NCBI RefSeq assembly: GCF_900115095.1
Contig: NZ_FOVH01000019.1
Location: forward strand, 1 to 64,000
Direction: 5' to 3'
Length of the DNA: 64,000 bases
Source of the DNA: Actinomadura madurae
Lineage (GTDB): Bacteria > Actinomycetota > Actinomycetes > Streptosporangiales > Streptosporangiaceae
Shown here: one piece after another, positions 41,969 through 49,421 of the stretch
Position numbering within the stretch: position 1 is the first letter of the stretch
How the letters are laid out: every line of letters begins with the position of its first letter
Translations under genes and position numbers: made by a program
The notes under the pieces: generated by a model
Told to the model about the DNA's origin: nothing
The model's input: the letters and a program-made list of their open reading frames with translations, nothing else
Database searches by the model: none

Positions 41969-42211
41969 ATGGGTGTCGGCGTCAGTGTTTTCACGATCAC
42001 GCTCGGGCTGATCCTCAAGTTCGCGATCAAACCGGACGCGATGACCGACCCGGTGGACATCCACATCATCGGGGTCATCCTGATCATCGTCGGCGGGGTG
42101 TCGTTCGCGCTCCAGCTGCTGATGATGTCCCGCATGCAGCAGCGCGGCCCGCGCTTCCAGAGCGGGCGGGACGAGCGCATGTACGACGGCGACAACCCGC
42201 CCCGGCCCTGA
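41969..42211 (+). CDS. Small two-helix membrane protein (DUF6458-like)
   Basis: An 80-residue protein: GVGVSVFTITLGLILKFAI as helix 1, IHIIGVILIIVGGVSFALQLLMM as helix 2, then a basic and acidic tail (RDERMYDGDNPPRP). The spacing and the F-A-I-K-P...V-D-I-H-x-I-G segment are typical of the DUF6458 family of actinomycetes, whose function is unknown. GGAGG lies about ten bases before the ATG. Confidence 0.8.
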   Translation: MGVGVSVFTITLGLILKFAIKPDAMTDPVDIHIIGVILIIVGGVSFALQLLMMSRMQQRGPRFQSGRDERMYDGDNPPRP

Positions 42212-42222
42212 GACGCACGAGA

Positions 42223-42245
42223 GGCCGGCGTGTCCCGCGCCGGCC
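42223..42245. terminator. Hairpin between convergent genes
   Basis: GGCCGGCG (42223-42230) pairs with CGCCGGCC (42238-42245), 7-nt loop, between the small membrane protein and the end of the E2 gene. Confidence 0.75.
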
Positions 42246-42259
42246 CCTCGGAACGGTCC

Positions 42260-43702
42260 TCAGCTCCAGGCGAGCATGCGGATCGGGTCTTCGAGCATGT
42301 CGCCGACGTCGCGCAGGACCCGCGAGCCCAGCTCGCCGTCGACGATGCGGTGGTCGAACGAGAGCGACAGCGTGGTGACCTTGCGGATCGCCAGCTCGCC
42401 CTCGTGCACCCACGGCATGTCCCGGATCTGGCCGAACGCCAGGATCGCCGCCTCGCCCGGGGTGAGGATCGGGGTCCCGGTGTCCACGCCGAACACGCCC
42501 ACGTTGGTGATCGTGATCGTCCCGTCGGACAGGTCGGCGGGTGTCGCCTTGCCCGCGCGCGCCTTCTCGGTCAGGTCGGCGAGCGCGCGTGCCAGGCCGG
42601 GCAGGTCGAGGTCCTGCGCGTCCTTCACCTTGGGGACGAGCAGGCCGCGGTCGGTGGCCGCCGCGATCCCCAGGTTCACGTAGCGCTTGACGACGATCTC
42701 CGCGCCGTCCGGGCCGTCCGCCCACGTGGAGTTCACCATCGGGTTCCGCGCCACGGCCGTGAGCAGGGCGCGCGCCACCAGCAGCAGCGGCGACACCTTC
42801 ACGTCCGCGAACTCGGGCAGCTCGCGGAGCCGCTTGACGGTCTCCATCGTCCGCGTCACGTCCACCTGGAGGAACTCGGTGACGTGCGGGGCGGTGAACG
42901 CCGACGACGACATCGCCGTCGCGGTCGCCTTGCGGATGCCCTTGACCGGCACCCGCTCCTCGCGCGGCCCCGCCTGGACGGGACGCGCCCGCGCGGGCGC
43001 CGCCTGGGTGTGCGACTGGGCCCCGGCCTGCGCGGCGAGGACGTCCTCGCGCGTGATCGACCCCTGCGGGCCCGACCCCGTGATCGACGCGAGGTCGACC
43101 CCGAGGTCCCTGGCCATCTTGCGGACGGGCGGCTTCGCCAGCGGCAGCCCGTCGCCCCCGGGCTGCGGACGAGGCGCCGGCAGCGGCTTCTCCGGAGCCG
43201 GCGCGGGGGGCGGTGAGGCGGCGGGCGCGGCGGTGGACGCGGCGGCGGAGGCCGTGCCGTTGGCCGCCTTGCGCGGGCGCCGCCTGGTCGCCCCCTCCTT
43301 GACCCCGTAGCCGACGAGGACGGGCTGGCGCTTCGGCTTCTCCTCGGGCGACACCATGCCGGGCTCGTTGACCGTCGGCACGCCCTCCTCGCGCATCGCC
43401 GCGGCCTGCGCCGGCGGCTCGGACACCGGGGTCGCCACGCCGCCCGAGCCCTCGGCGTCCACCGAGATGATCGGCACGCCGACGTCCACGGTCTGGCCCT
43501 CGGTGACCAGCAGCTCGGCCACCACGCCCTCGAACGGGCAGGGCAGCTCCACGATCGCCTTCGCGGTCTCGATCTCCACGATCGTCTGGTTGACCTCGAC
43601 GGTGTCGCCGGGCTGGACGTGCCACTTGACGATCTCGGCCTCGGTCAGGCCCTCGCCCACGTCCGGCAGCTTGAACAGTTTCGGCTGGCTCACGGGCGTC
43701 AC
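42260..43702 (-). CDS. bkdC: 2-oxoacid dehydrogenase E2 (dihydrolipoamide acyltransferase)
   Basis: A 480-residue E2 core protein. It has one lipoyl domain (KLPDVGEGLTEAEIVKWHV; lipoyl Lys in EIETAKAIVEL), a Pro/Ala linker, a peripheral subunit-binding domain (VRKMARDLGVDLASITGSGP) and the catalytic domain with FDHRIVDGELG. It transfers the acyl group to CoA in the branched-chain (or pyruvate) dehydrogenase complex. The GTG start overlaps the E1beta stop (GTGA). The gene order alpha, beta, E2 matches Streptomyces bkd operons. E3 is not encoded here. Confidence 0.92.
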   Translation of the reverse strand: MTPVSQPKLFKLPDVGEGLTEAEIVKWHVQPGDTVEVNQTIVEIETAKAIVELPCPFEGVVAELLVTEGQTVDVGVPIISVDAEGSGGVATPVSEPPAQAAAMREEGVPTVNEPGMVSPEEKPKRQPVLVGYGVKEGATRRRPRKAANGTASAAASTAAPAASPPPAPAPEKPLPAPRPQPGGDGLPLAKPPVRKMARDLGVDLASITGSGPQGSITREDVLAAQAGAQSHTQAAPARARPVQAGPREERVPVKGIRKATATAMSSSAFTAPHVTEFLQVDVTRTMETVKRLRELPEFADVKVSPLLLVARALLTAVARNPMVNSTWADGPDGAEIVVKRYVNLGIAAATDRGLLVPKVKDAQDLDLPGLARALADLTEKARAGKATPADLSDGTITITNVGVFGVDTGTPILTPGEAAILAFGQIRDMPWVHEGELAIRKVTTLSLSFDHRIVDGELGSRVLRDVGDMLEDPIRMLAWS

Positions 43703-44676
43703 CACGCGAAGGTCCGGTCGACCGCGTCCAGGATGCGGTCGAGGTCGGGCAGGTACTGGTCCTCGATGCGGGACGGCGGGTACGGCGTGGAGAACCCGCC
43801 GACGCGCAGCACCGGCGACTCCAGCCGGTAGAAGCACCGCTCGGTGATCCGCGCGGCCAGCTCGGCGCCGAACCCGCTGTAGACCGGCGCCTCGTGGACG
43901 ACGACGCAGCGCCCGGTCCGGTTCACCGAGTCCGTCACGGCGCCGATGTCGAGCGGGTTGAGCGAGCGCAGGTCGATGACCTCCAGGGAGCGTCCCTCCT
44001 CGGACGCCGCGGCGGCCGCCTCCAGGCACGTCTTCACCGACGGCCCGTACGCCAGCACGGTGACGTGCTCGCCCGGCCGGACGACCTTCGCCTCGTGCAG
44101 CGGCGCCCAGTCGGTGGAGTCGACGTCGACCTCGGCCTTCTCCCAGTACCGGCGCTTCGGCTCGAAGAAGACCACCGGGTCGGGGGAGGCGATCGACTGC
44201 TGGATCATCGCGTACGCGTCCACCGGGTTCGAGCAGGCCACCACCCGTAGGCCGGCGGTGTGCGTGAAGTACGCCTCCGGCGACTCCGAGTGGTGCTCCA
44301 CCGCGCCGATGCCGCCGCCGCACGGGATCCGGACGACGACCGGCAGCGACACCTTGCCGAGCGAGCGCATCCGCATCTTCGCCAGCTGCGTGATGATCTG
44401 GTCGGCGGCGGGGAACACGAACCCGTCGAACTGGATCTCCACGACGGGCCGGTAGCCGCGCAGCGCCAGCCCGATCGCCGTCCCGACGATGCCGGACTCG
44501 GCGAGCGGGGTGTCGATGACGCGCTCCTCGCCGAAGTCCTTCTGCAGGCCGTCGGTGATCCGGAAGACGCCGCCGAGCTTCCCGACGTCCTCGCCCATGA
44601 CGAGGACCTTCGGGTCGTTCTCCATGGCCTTGCGCAGGCCTTCGTTCAACGCCTTGCCGAGGGTCAGGGTGGTCAC
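43699..44676 (-). CDS. bkdB: 2-oxoacid dehydrogenase E1 beta subunit
   Basis: A 325-residue transketolase-type beta subunit (TLGKALNEGLRKAMENDPKVLVMGEDVG, TPLAESGIVGTAIGLALRG, VVEIQFDGFVFPAADQI, HHSESPEAYFTHTAGL). It completes the thiamine diphosphate site with E1 alpha. It starts at GTG overlapping the alpha stop (GTGA) and overlaps the E2 gene in the same way. Branched-chain substrates are likely from the operon type but not proven. Confidence 0.93.
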   Translation of the reverse strand: MTTLTLGKALNEGLRKAMENDPKVLVMGEDVGKLGGVFRITDGLQKDFGEERVIDTPLAESGIVGTAIGLALRGYRPVVEIQFDGFVFPAADQIITQLAKMRMRSLGKVSLPVVVRIPCGGGIGAVEHHSESPEAYFTHTAGLRVVACSNPVDAYAMIQQSIASPDPVVFFEPKRRYWEKAEVDVDSTDWAPLHEAKVVRPGEHVTVLAYGPSVKTCLEAAAAASEEGRSLEVIDLRSLNPLDIGAVTDSVNRTGRCVVVHEAPVYSGFGAELAARITERCFYRLESPVLRVGGFSTPYPPSRIEDQYLPDLDRILDAVDRTFAW

Positions 44677-45803
44677 TTCGCCTCCTCCTCGAACGACGCC
44701 AGGTAGGCGGCGAACCGCTCCTGCTCCTCGGTCATCAGCGGATGCCGGTCGGCGTACACGTGGTCGAACATCGACAGCGGCTCCGGGTCGGGCAGCGCCA
44801 GGCACGCCTCGCGCAGCTCGCGGGCCATCTGCTTGGCCTCGTCGTCGACCTTGTCGAAGAAGGCCGCGTCCGCCAGGTCACCGCGCACCAGGTACGCCTT
44901 GACGCGCTCGATCGGGTCCTTGAGCTTCCAGGCCTCTTCCTCGGCCTTCAGCCGGTAGCGCGTGGGGTCGTCCGTCGTGGTGTGGGCGCCCATCCGGTAC
45001 GTGAACGCCTCGATGAGCGTCGGGCCCTGGCCCGTCCTGGCGTTCTCCAGGGCCTTCCTGGTCACGGCCAGGCAGGCGAACACGTCGTTCCCGTCCACCC
45101 GCAGGCCTGGGAAGCCGTAGCCCTGCGCGCGCTTGTAGAGCGGGATCCTCGACTGGCGTTCCAGGGGCTCGGAGATGGCCCACTGGTTGTTCTGGCAGAA
45201 GAACACGATCGGCGCGTTGAACACGGAGGCGAACACGAACGACTCGTTCACGTCGCCCTGCGATGTCGCGCCGTCGCCGAAGTAGGCGATGGTGGCGCCC
45301 GCCGACGGTGTGCCGAGGACACCGTCGCGCTGGATGCCCATCGCGTACCCGGTCGCGTGCAGCGTCTGGCTGCCGATCACGATGGTGTAGAGGTGGAAGC
45401 CGTGTTCCGCGGGGTCCCAGCCGCCGTGGTTCACGCCCCGGAACAGGCCGAGCAGCTTCAGCGGCTCCACGTCCCGGCACCAGGCGACACCGTGCTCCCG
45501 GTAGGTCGGGAACACCATGTCGTTCTCGGTCAGGGCGCGCCCCGACCCGATCTGCGCCGCCTCCTGTCCCAGCAGGGACGCCCAGATGCCGAGCTCGCCC
45601 TGCCGGGTGAGCGCCACGGCCTCCAGGTCGATCTTCCGCACGATCACCAGATCGCGGTACAGGTCGCGGACGTCCTCGGCGCTGAGGTCCAGGGGGTAGT
45701 CGGGATGCTCGACGCGCTCCCCTTCGGGGGTGAGCAACTGGACGAGCTCGGGTCGGGCGAGCTCAGGGGTGTCGGGCGCGCCGCGCACGGAGTCGATCGT
45801 CAT
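44673..45803 (-). CDS. bkdA: 2-oxoacid dehydrogenase E1 alpha subunit
   Basis: A 376-residue thiamine-dependent decarboxylase subunit. The diphosphate-binding motif is YFGDGATSQGDVNESFVFAS ending at NNQWAIS, and the activation loop is TYRMGAHTTTDDPTRYR. The N-terminal helix (LYRDLVIVRKIDLEAVALTRQGELG) is typical. It is the first gene of a three-gene coupled operon. A perfect 7-3-7 palindrome lies about 110 bp upstream. Confidence 0.93.
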   Translation of the reverse strand: MTIDSVRGAPDTPELARPELVQLLTPEGERVEHPDYPLDLSAEDVRDLYRDLVIVRKIDLEAVALTRQGELGIWASLLGQEAAQIGSGRALTENDMVFPTYREHGVAWCRDVEPLKLLGLFRGVNHGGWDPAEHGFHLYTIVIGSQTLHATGYAMGIQRDGVLGTPSAGATIAYFGDGATSQGDVNESFVFASVFNAPIVFFCQNNQWAISEPLERQSRIPLYKRAQGYGFPGLRVDGNDVFACLAVTRKALENARTGQGPTLIEAFTYRMGAHTTTDDPTRYRLKAEEEAWKLKDPIERVKAYLVRGDLADAAFFDKVDDEAKQMARELREACLALPDPEPLSMFDHVYADRHPLMTEEQERFAAYLASFEEEAK

Positions 45804-45914
45804 CGATGGACACTCCTCGTTCGGGGCCGTTACGCGGGATCGCCGCGCAGCCGGCCGATGTCAGCGGCCTTGCTCCCCGGTAAGGGACAAAGGCCGCAAT
45901 ACCATCGTGGCAGA

Positions 45915-45931
45915 CATCACACCCTGTGATG
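45915..45931. promoter_or_regulatory. Palindromic operator candidate upstream of bkd operon
   Basis: CATCACA-CCC-TGTGATG is a perfect 7-bp inverted repeat with 3-bp spacer, 112 bp before bkdA and 78 bp past the stop of the solenoid gene upstream on the same strand. It is well placed to be a repressor or activator site. The regulator is unknown. Confidence 0.6.
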
Positions 45932-46008
45932 CAAGCCCCGGCATCGAGGTCCCTACCCCGCTCCCGCCCACTGACGCCGCCGATCCGGGGGTGCCACACC
46001 CCCGGCCG

Positions 46009-47628
46009 CTACTCGCGGGAGAGCGCCCGCGTCGCGCCGGCCGCGACGGTCAGGCCGAGGATCAGGCCCGCCGCGACGATGAGGTTGGCGATCCACTGGT
46101 AGACGCCCTTCGGGGCGAACTCCATCTCCTGGCCGAGGCTGCCGATGGGCAGGAGCAGGTCGAGCGTGTAGAAGAACGCGTTGAAGTGCGGTTTGTGGCC
46201 GGTGTCGAGGACGTCCGGCTTGTGGAGGGAGAAGACGATCGTCCCGAAGGCCAGGAGGCCGACGAGCCAGCTCGCGGCGCGGAACGGGCGGTAGCCGTAC
46301 CCGACCAGGCCGTCCTGCATCCAGCCGACGATCTTGCGGGGGACGCCCTGGGTCTTGCGCCGGTCGCGGGCCTTGGCGAGCAGGACGGAGCGGCCGTCGG
46401 CGTCCAGGCCGAGCGAGCGGTACGTCTGCGCGAGCCGCTCGTACGGTTGCGGTGCGTAACCGTCGGTGTCGCGGCGCAGCCAGGCGAGGCGCTCGCGGGC
46501 GGTGAGCGGCGGTTCGAGGGTCTCGTACTGGAGGCCGTCGAGCTGGAGGCGCTCCGGCCACGAGGCGGCGTCGTCGCGCATCAGGTTGATCCGGGCGTAG
46601 GACAGGTCCGTGGTGCCCCTGACCGGCTCGGCGGTGCGCAGGAGCAGCTCCTCGGCCTGGACGCGCTGCAGGCTGAGGGCCGTCCCCTGGTCGTGCCGCA
46701 GCCGGGCGTCCCGCAGGCTCAGCTGGCCGGTGACGCGCGCGCCGGAGAAGCTGACCGCCCCGGTCGCGGTGAAGCCGTCCGAGCAGTAGACGTCGGTCTC
46801 GACGGCCAGGTCGTCGGCGTTGAGCGCGGTCCGCTGGGGCGCGGACAGGCGGGCGCCGACGAACGAGAGGTAGCCGCCGACCCGGGCGCCGCGCAGCCGC
46901 ACTTCGCCCTCGGCGACGAACCCGCCGTCGCAGAACACGTTCGCGGCCACGTCCAGGCGGCTGGCGTACAGGGCCGCGCCGGACGGGTTGTGCAGCCGGG
47001 CGCCCCGGAAGATCAGCTGGCCGCCGACGCGGGCGCCCGGCAGCCGGACCTCGCCGTTGGCCGAGAACCCCTGGTCGCAGTAGACGTTCGCCTCGACCGA
47101 CAGGCGGTCGGCCAGCAGCGCGTCCCCGCCGGGGTTGGCCAGGTGGACGCCCGACATGTTCAGGATGCCGGTGATGTTCGCCCCGTCCAGCCACAGGCCG
47201 CCGTTGATGCGGCTGCCCTCCAGCCACAGGTGCCCGTCCACCCGGGTGCCGGACGCGATCAGGCCCGGCAGGCGGCAGCGCATCAGGTGCACGCTGCTCA
47301 TGCTCGCCCAGTACAGGTGCGGCGCCTCGTCGAAGTCGCACCCGGTGAGCGCCAGCGGGACGTGGACCTCCGCGTGCCCGAGGTTCAGCGAGCCGGTGAT
47401 GCGCGCCCCGCCGAGCCGGACGGCGGCGACCTGCCCGGGCTCGGCCTCCACGGCGCCGACGAGCAGCGCGACGAGGACCTCCGCCCTGACCACCCGGTCG
47501 TGTCCCCAGCGGTCGGACCGCGTGATGTCGTCGAGCTGCCGGTCGCCGGATGACAGGTCGACCGATTCGCCCCTGGGGAAGGCCTCCCAGAGGCGGCGCT
47601 CCGGCGGGGTCAGGTCGTCGATGTTCAT
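46009..47628 (-). CDS. Beta-solenoid membrane protein with two-helix pore-like C-terminus
   Basis: A 539-residue paralogue of the protein at 21981-23438. Shared landmarks are the start (DDLTPPERRLWEAFPRG), RAEVLVALLVGA, solenoid units (INGGLWLDGANITGILNMSG, VGGQLIFRGARL), the linker, and GYGYRPFRAASWLVGLLAFG as a membrane helix. A hydrophobic hairpin-like FNAFFYTLDLLLPIGSLGQE and a last helix IVAAGLILGLTVAAGATRA follow. The solenoid is longer here (about residues 60-375). No catalytic or cofactor motif is visible. The gene is alone on this strand between bkd and purS. Confidence 0.75.
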   Translation of the reverse strand: MNIDDLTPPERRLWEAFPRGESVDLSSGDRQLDDITRSDRWGHDRVVRAEVLVALLVGAVEAEPGQVAAVRLGGARITGSLNLGHAEVHVPLALTGCDFDEAPHLYWASMSSVHLMRCRLPGLIASGTRVDGHLWLEGSRINGGLWLDGANITGILNMSGVHLANPGGDALLADRLSVEANVYCDQGFSANGEVRLPGARVGGQLIFRGARLHNPSGAALYASRLDVAANVFCDGGFVAEGEVRLRGARVGGYLSFVGARLSAPQRTALNADDLAVETDVYCSDGFTATGAVSFSGARVTGQLSLRDARLRHDQGTALSLQRVQAEELLLRTAEPVRGTTDLSYARINLMRDDAASWPERLQLDGLQYETLEPPLTARERLAWLRRDTDGYAPQPYERLAQTYRSLGLDADGRSVLLAKARDRRKTQGVPRKIVGWMQDGLVGYGYRPFRAASWLVGLLAFGTIVFSLHKPDVLDTGHKPHFNAFFYTLDLLLPIGSLGQEMEFAPKGVYQWIANLIVAAGLILGLTVAAGATRALSRE

Positions 47629-47723
47629 CGCGTGGCTCCGGGGGTGCGGATGGATCGTGCTCGGCCATGGTGCCGTACGCTTCAGGATCGTAAGGAAAAG
47701 CGCTGATCAGTGAGGGGGCGACC

Positions 47724-47966
47724 GTGGCGCGTGTCGTCGTGGACGTCATGCTCAAGCCGGAGATCCTCGACCCGCAGGGCCAGGCGATCGCCCGGAAGCT
47801 GCCGCAGATGGGCTACGACGGGGTCGTCGCCGTCCGGCAGGGCAAGCGGTTCGAGGTGGAGCTGGAGGGGGACGCCGACGAGGCCGCCCTGGAGCAGGTC
47901 GGCAAGATCGCCGAAACGCTGCTGGCGAACCCCGTCATCGAGAACTACGAGGTTCACGTTCTGTAA
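47724..47966 (+). CDS. purS: Phosphoribosylformylglycinamidine synthase subunit PurS
   Basis: An 80-residue protein: VVVDVMLKPEILDPQGQAIA, then GYDGVVAVRQGKRFEVELEG, then LANPVIENYEVHVL. PurS is the small structural subunit that links PurQ to PurL in the FGAM synthase of purine biosynthesis (step 4). GTG start. Usually purS and purQ are adjacent or overlapping; here a 107-bp gap plus an unrelated ATPase gene separates them. Confidence 0.96.
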   Translation: MARVVVDVMLKPEILDPQGQAIARKLPQMGYDGVVAVRQGKRFEVELEGDADEAALEQVGKIAETLLANPVIENYEVHVL

Positions 47967-48073
47967 CCACCGGCGAGTATGGCGGTTACGCGATATTCCG
48001 CCGGGGAAGTGTTAGCTGCGTCGAGTCGTCGAGCACGCTCCGGGGCCGGGGGAAACGGTGGGAAGCCCGGGGC

Positions 48074-48538
48074 ATGACACGAGGTGTCCGGGTGGAGATG
48101 AGGTTCTCGCTCGCGCTGCCGCGCGACGCGCGGAGCATCCCGGTGGTCCGCCGGGTGGTGGGGGACGCGCTGCGCGGGCTGGGCGTTTCCGAGGGCTGCG
48201 TCGACGACCTCCTGGTCGCCGTCTCCGAGGCGTGCACCAACGTCGTCCAGCATGTCCGGGCGGCCGGGGACTACAGGGTCACGGGGCACGTCGACGCGGG
48301 CATGGGCCAGTTCAAGATCATGGATTGGGGCCGCGGGCCCCGGCCGGCCCCGGAGGACCGGGGGGTTTTGAGCGAGTCCGGGCGCGGCATTAGGATCATG
48401 CGTGCGCTGGTGGACGACCTGGACATCGACTCCGCGCCGGATCGAGGCACCGTCGTTCACCTGCGGAAGCGCCTGACCTGGAGCGACGGGGCACTGATAG
48501 GTCGCCTCGACCGCGACCTCATGCACAACGCCGGGTAG
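48074..48538 (+). CDS. Anti-sigma-type ATP-binding protein between purS and purQ
   Basis: A 154-residue GHKL ATPase with N box VAVSEACTNVVQHV, G1 box IMDWGRG and G2 region ESGRGIRIMRALVDDL, related to the protein at 4736-5149. It probably belongs to the RsbW-type partner-switching group. It may be an insertion into the pur cluster; its strand is the same, so it could be co-transcribed with purS. In-frame GTG and ATG codons slightly downstream are alternative starts. Confidence 0.8.
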   Translation: MTRGVRVEMRFSLALPRDARSIPVVRRVVGDALRGLGVSEGCVDDLLVAVSEACTNVVQHVRAAGDYRVTGHVDAGMGQFKIMDWGRGPRPAPEDRGVLSESGRGIRIMRALVDDLDIDSAPDRGTVVHLRKRLTWSDGALIGRLDRDLMHNAG

Positions 48539-48637
48539 ATTGGTACGCGCGCAGGGGGAATGCGACGCGCAGCGGGGTGATCGGCGGAGAGGATCCCGCC
48601 CGTCCCGGCCGCACCTCATTTCGGAGGAACAGAACAG

Positions 48638-49318
48638 ATGGACGCTGCCCGGGTGGGGATCATCACCTTCCCTGGTTCCCTGGACGACAGGGACGCCGCA
48701 CGCGCGGTGCGGCTCGCCGGCGCCGAGCCGGTCGCGCTCTGGCACGCCGACCACGACCTGCAGGGCGTCGACGCGGTCGTCCTGCCCGGCGGGTTCTCCT
48801 ACGGGGACTACCTGCGGGCGGGGGCGATCGCCCGGTTCGCGCCGCTGATGACCGAGCTGACGGCCGCCGCCGGCGACGGCCTGCCCGTCCTCGGCATCTG
48901 CAACGGCTTCCAGGTGCTGTGCGAGTCGCACCTGCTGCCGGGCGCGCTGCTCCCGAACGCCGGCCTGCACTTCGTCTGCCGCGACCAGCGGCTGCGGGTG
49001 GAGAACACCGACACCGCGTGGACCAGTGAGTACACCGAGGGGCAGGAGCTGGTGATCCCGGTGAAGAACCGGGACGGCCGCTACACCGCCGACCGGGAGA
49101 CCCTGATCGAGCTGGCCGACACCGGCCGGATCGTCGCCCGGTACCTCGACCTGAACCCGAACGGCTCTCTCGACGACATCGCCGGGATCTGCAACGAGGC
49201 CGGCAACGTGGTCGGGCTCATGCCCCATCCCGAGCACGCCGTGGAGTCCCTTACCGGGCCTTCTACGGACGGGCTCGGGTTCTTTGCTTCGGTTGTTAAG
49301 AGACTGGTCAACGCATGA
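48638..49318 (+). CDS. purQ: FGAM synthase glutaminase subunit PurQ
   Basis: A 226-residue class I glutamine amidotransferase. The nucleophile is Cys88 in LGICNGFQVL, and the His-Glu pair is in PHPEHAVE. It releases ammonia from glutamine and hands it to PurL. GGAGG precedes the ATG by about 9 bases. It is followed by a duplicated segment and then purL. Confidence 0.96.
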   Translation: MDAARVGIITFPGSLDDRDAARAVRLAGAEPVALWHADHDLQGVDAVVLPGGFSYGDYLRAGAIARFAPLMTELTAAAGDGLPVLGICNGFQVLCESHLLPGALLPNAGLHFVCRDQRLRVENTDTAWTSEYTEGQELVIPVKNRDGRYTADRETLIELADTGRIVARYLDLNPNGSLDDIAGICNEAGNVVGLMPHPEHAVESLTGPSTDGLGFFASVVKRLVNA

Positions 49319-49421
49319 GCGCAGCGAACCAGGGGACGTGGGGGATCGCTCCCCCACAGGAAGAGCGCATGAGCGGCGCGAACCAGGGGGTGTGGGGGAT
49401 CGTCCCCCACAAGGAGGACGC
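49313..49421 (+). repeat. Tandem duplicate of a 50-bp hairpin unit between purQ and purL
   Basis: Two copies of a unit that starts CGCATGAGCG, contains GCGAACCAGGGG and ends in a hairpin: GTGGGGG/CCCCCAC at 49338-49357 and again at 49392-49410. The first copy overlaps the purQ stop and the second leads into the purL ribosome site AAGGAGG. Both could form stable stems in the purQ-purL mRNA and affect its stability or translation. Each copy contains an in-frame ATG with no useful reading frame. Confidence 0.7.
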
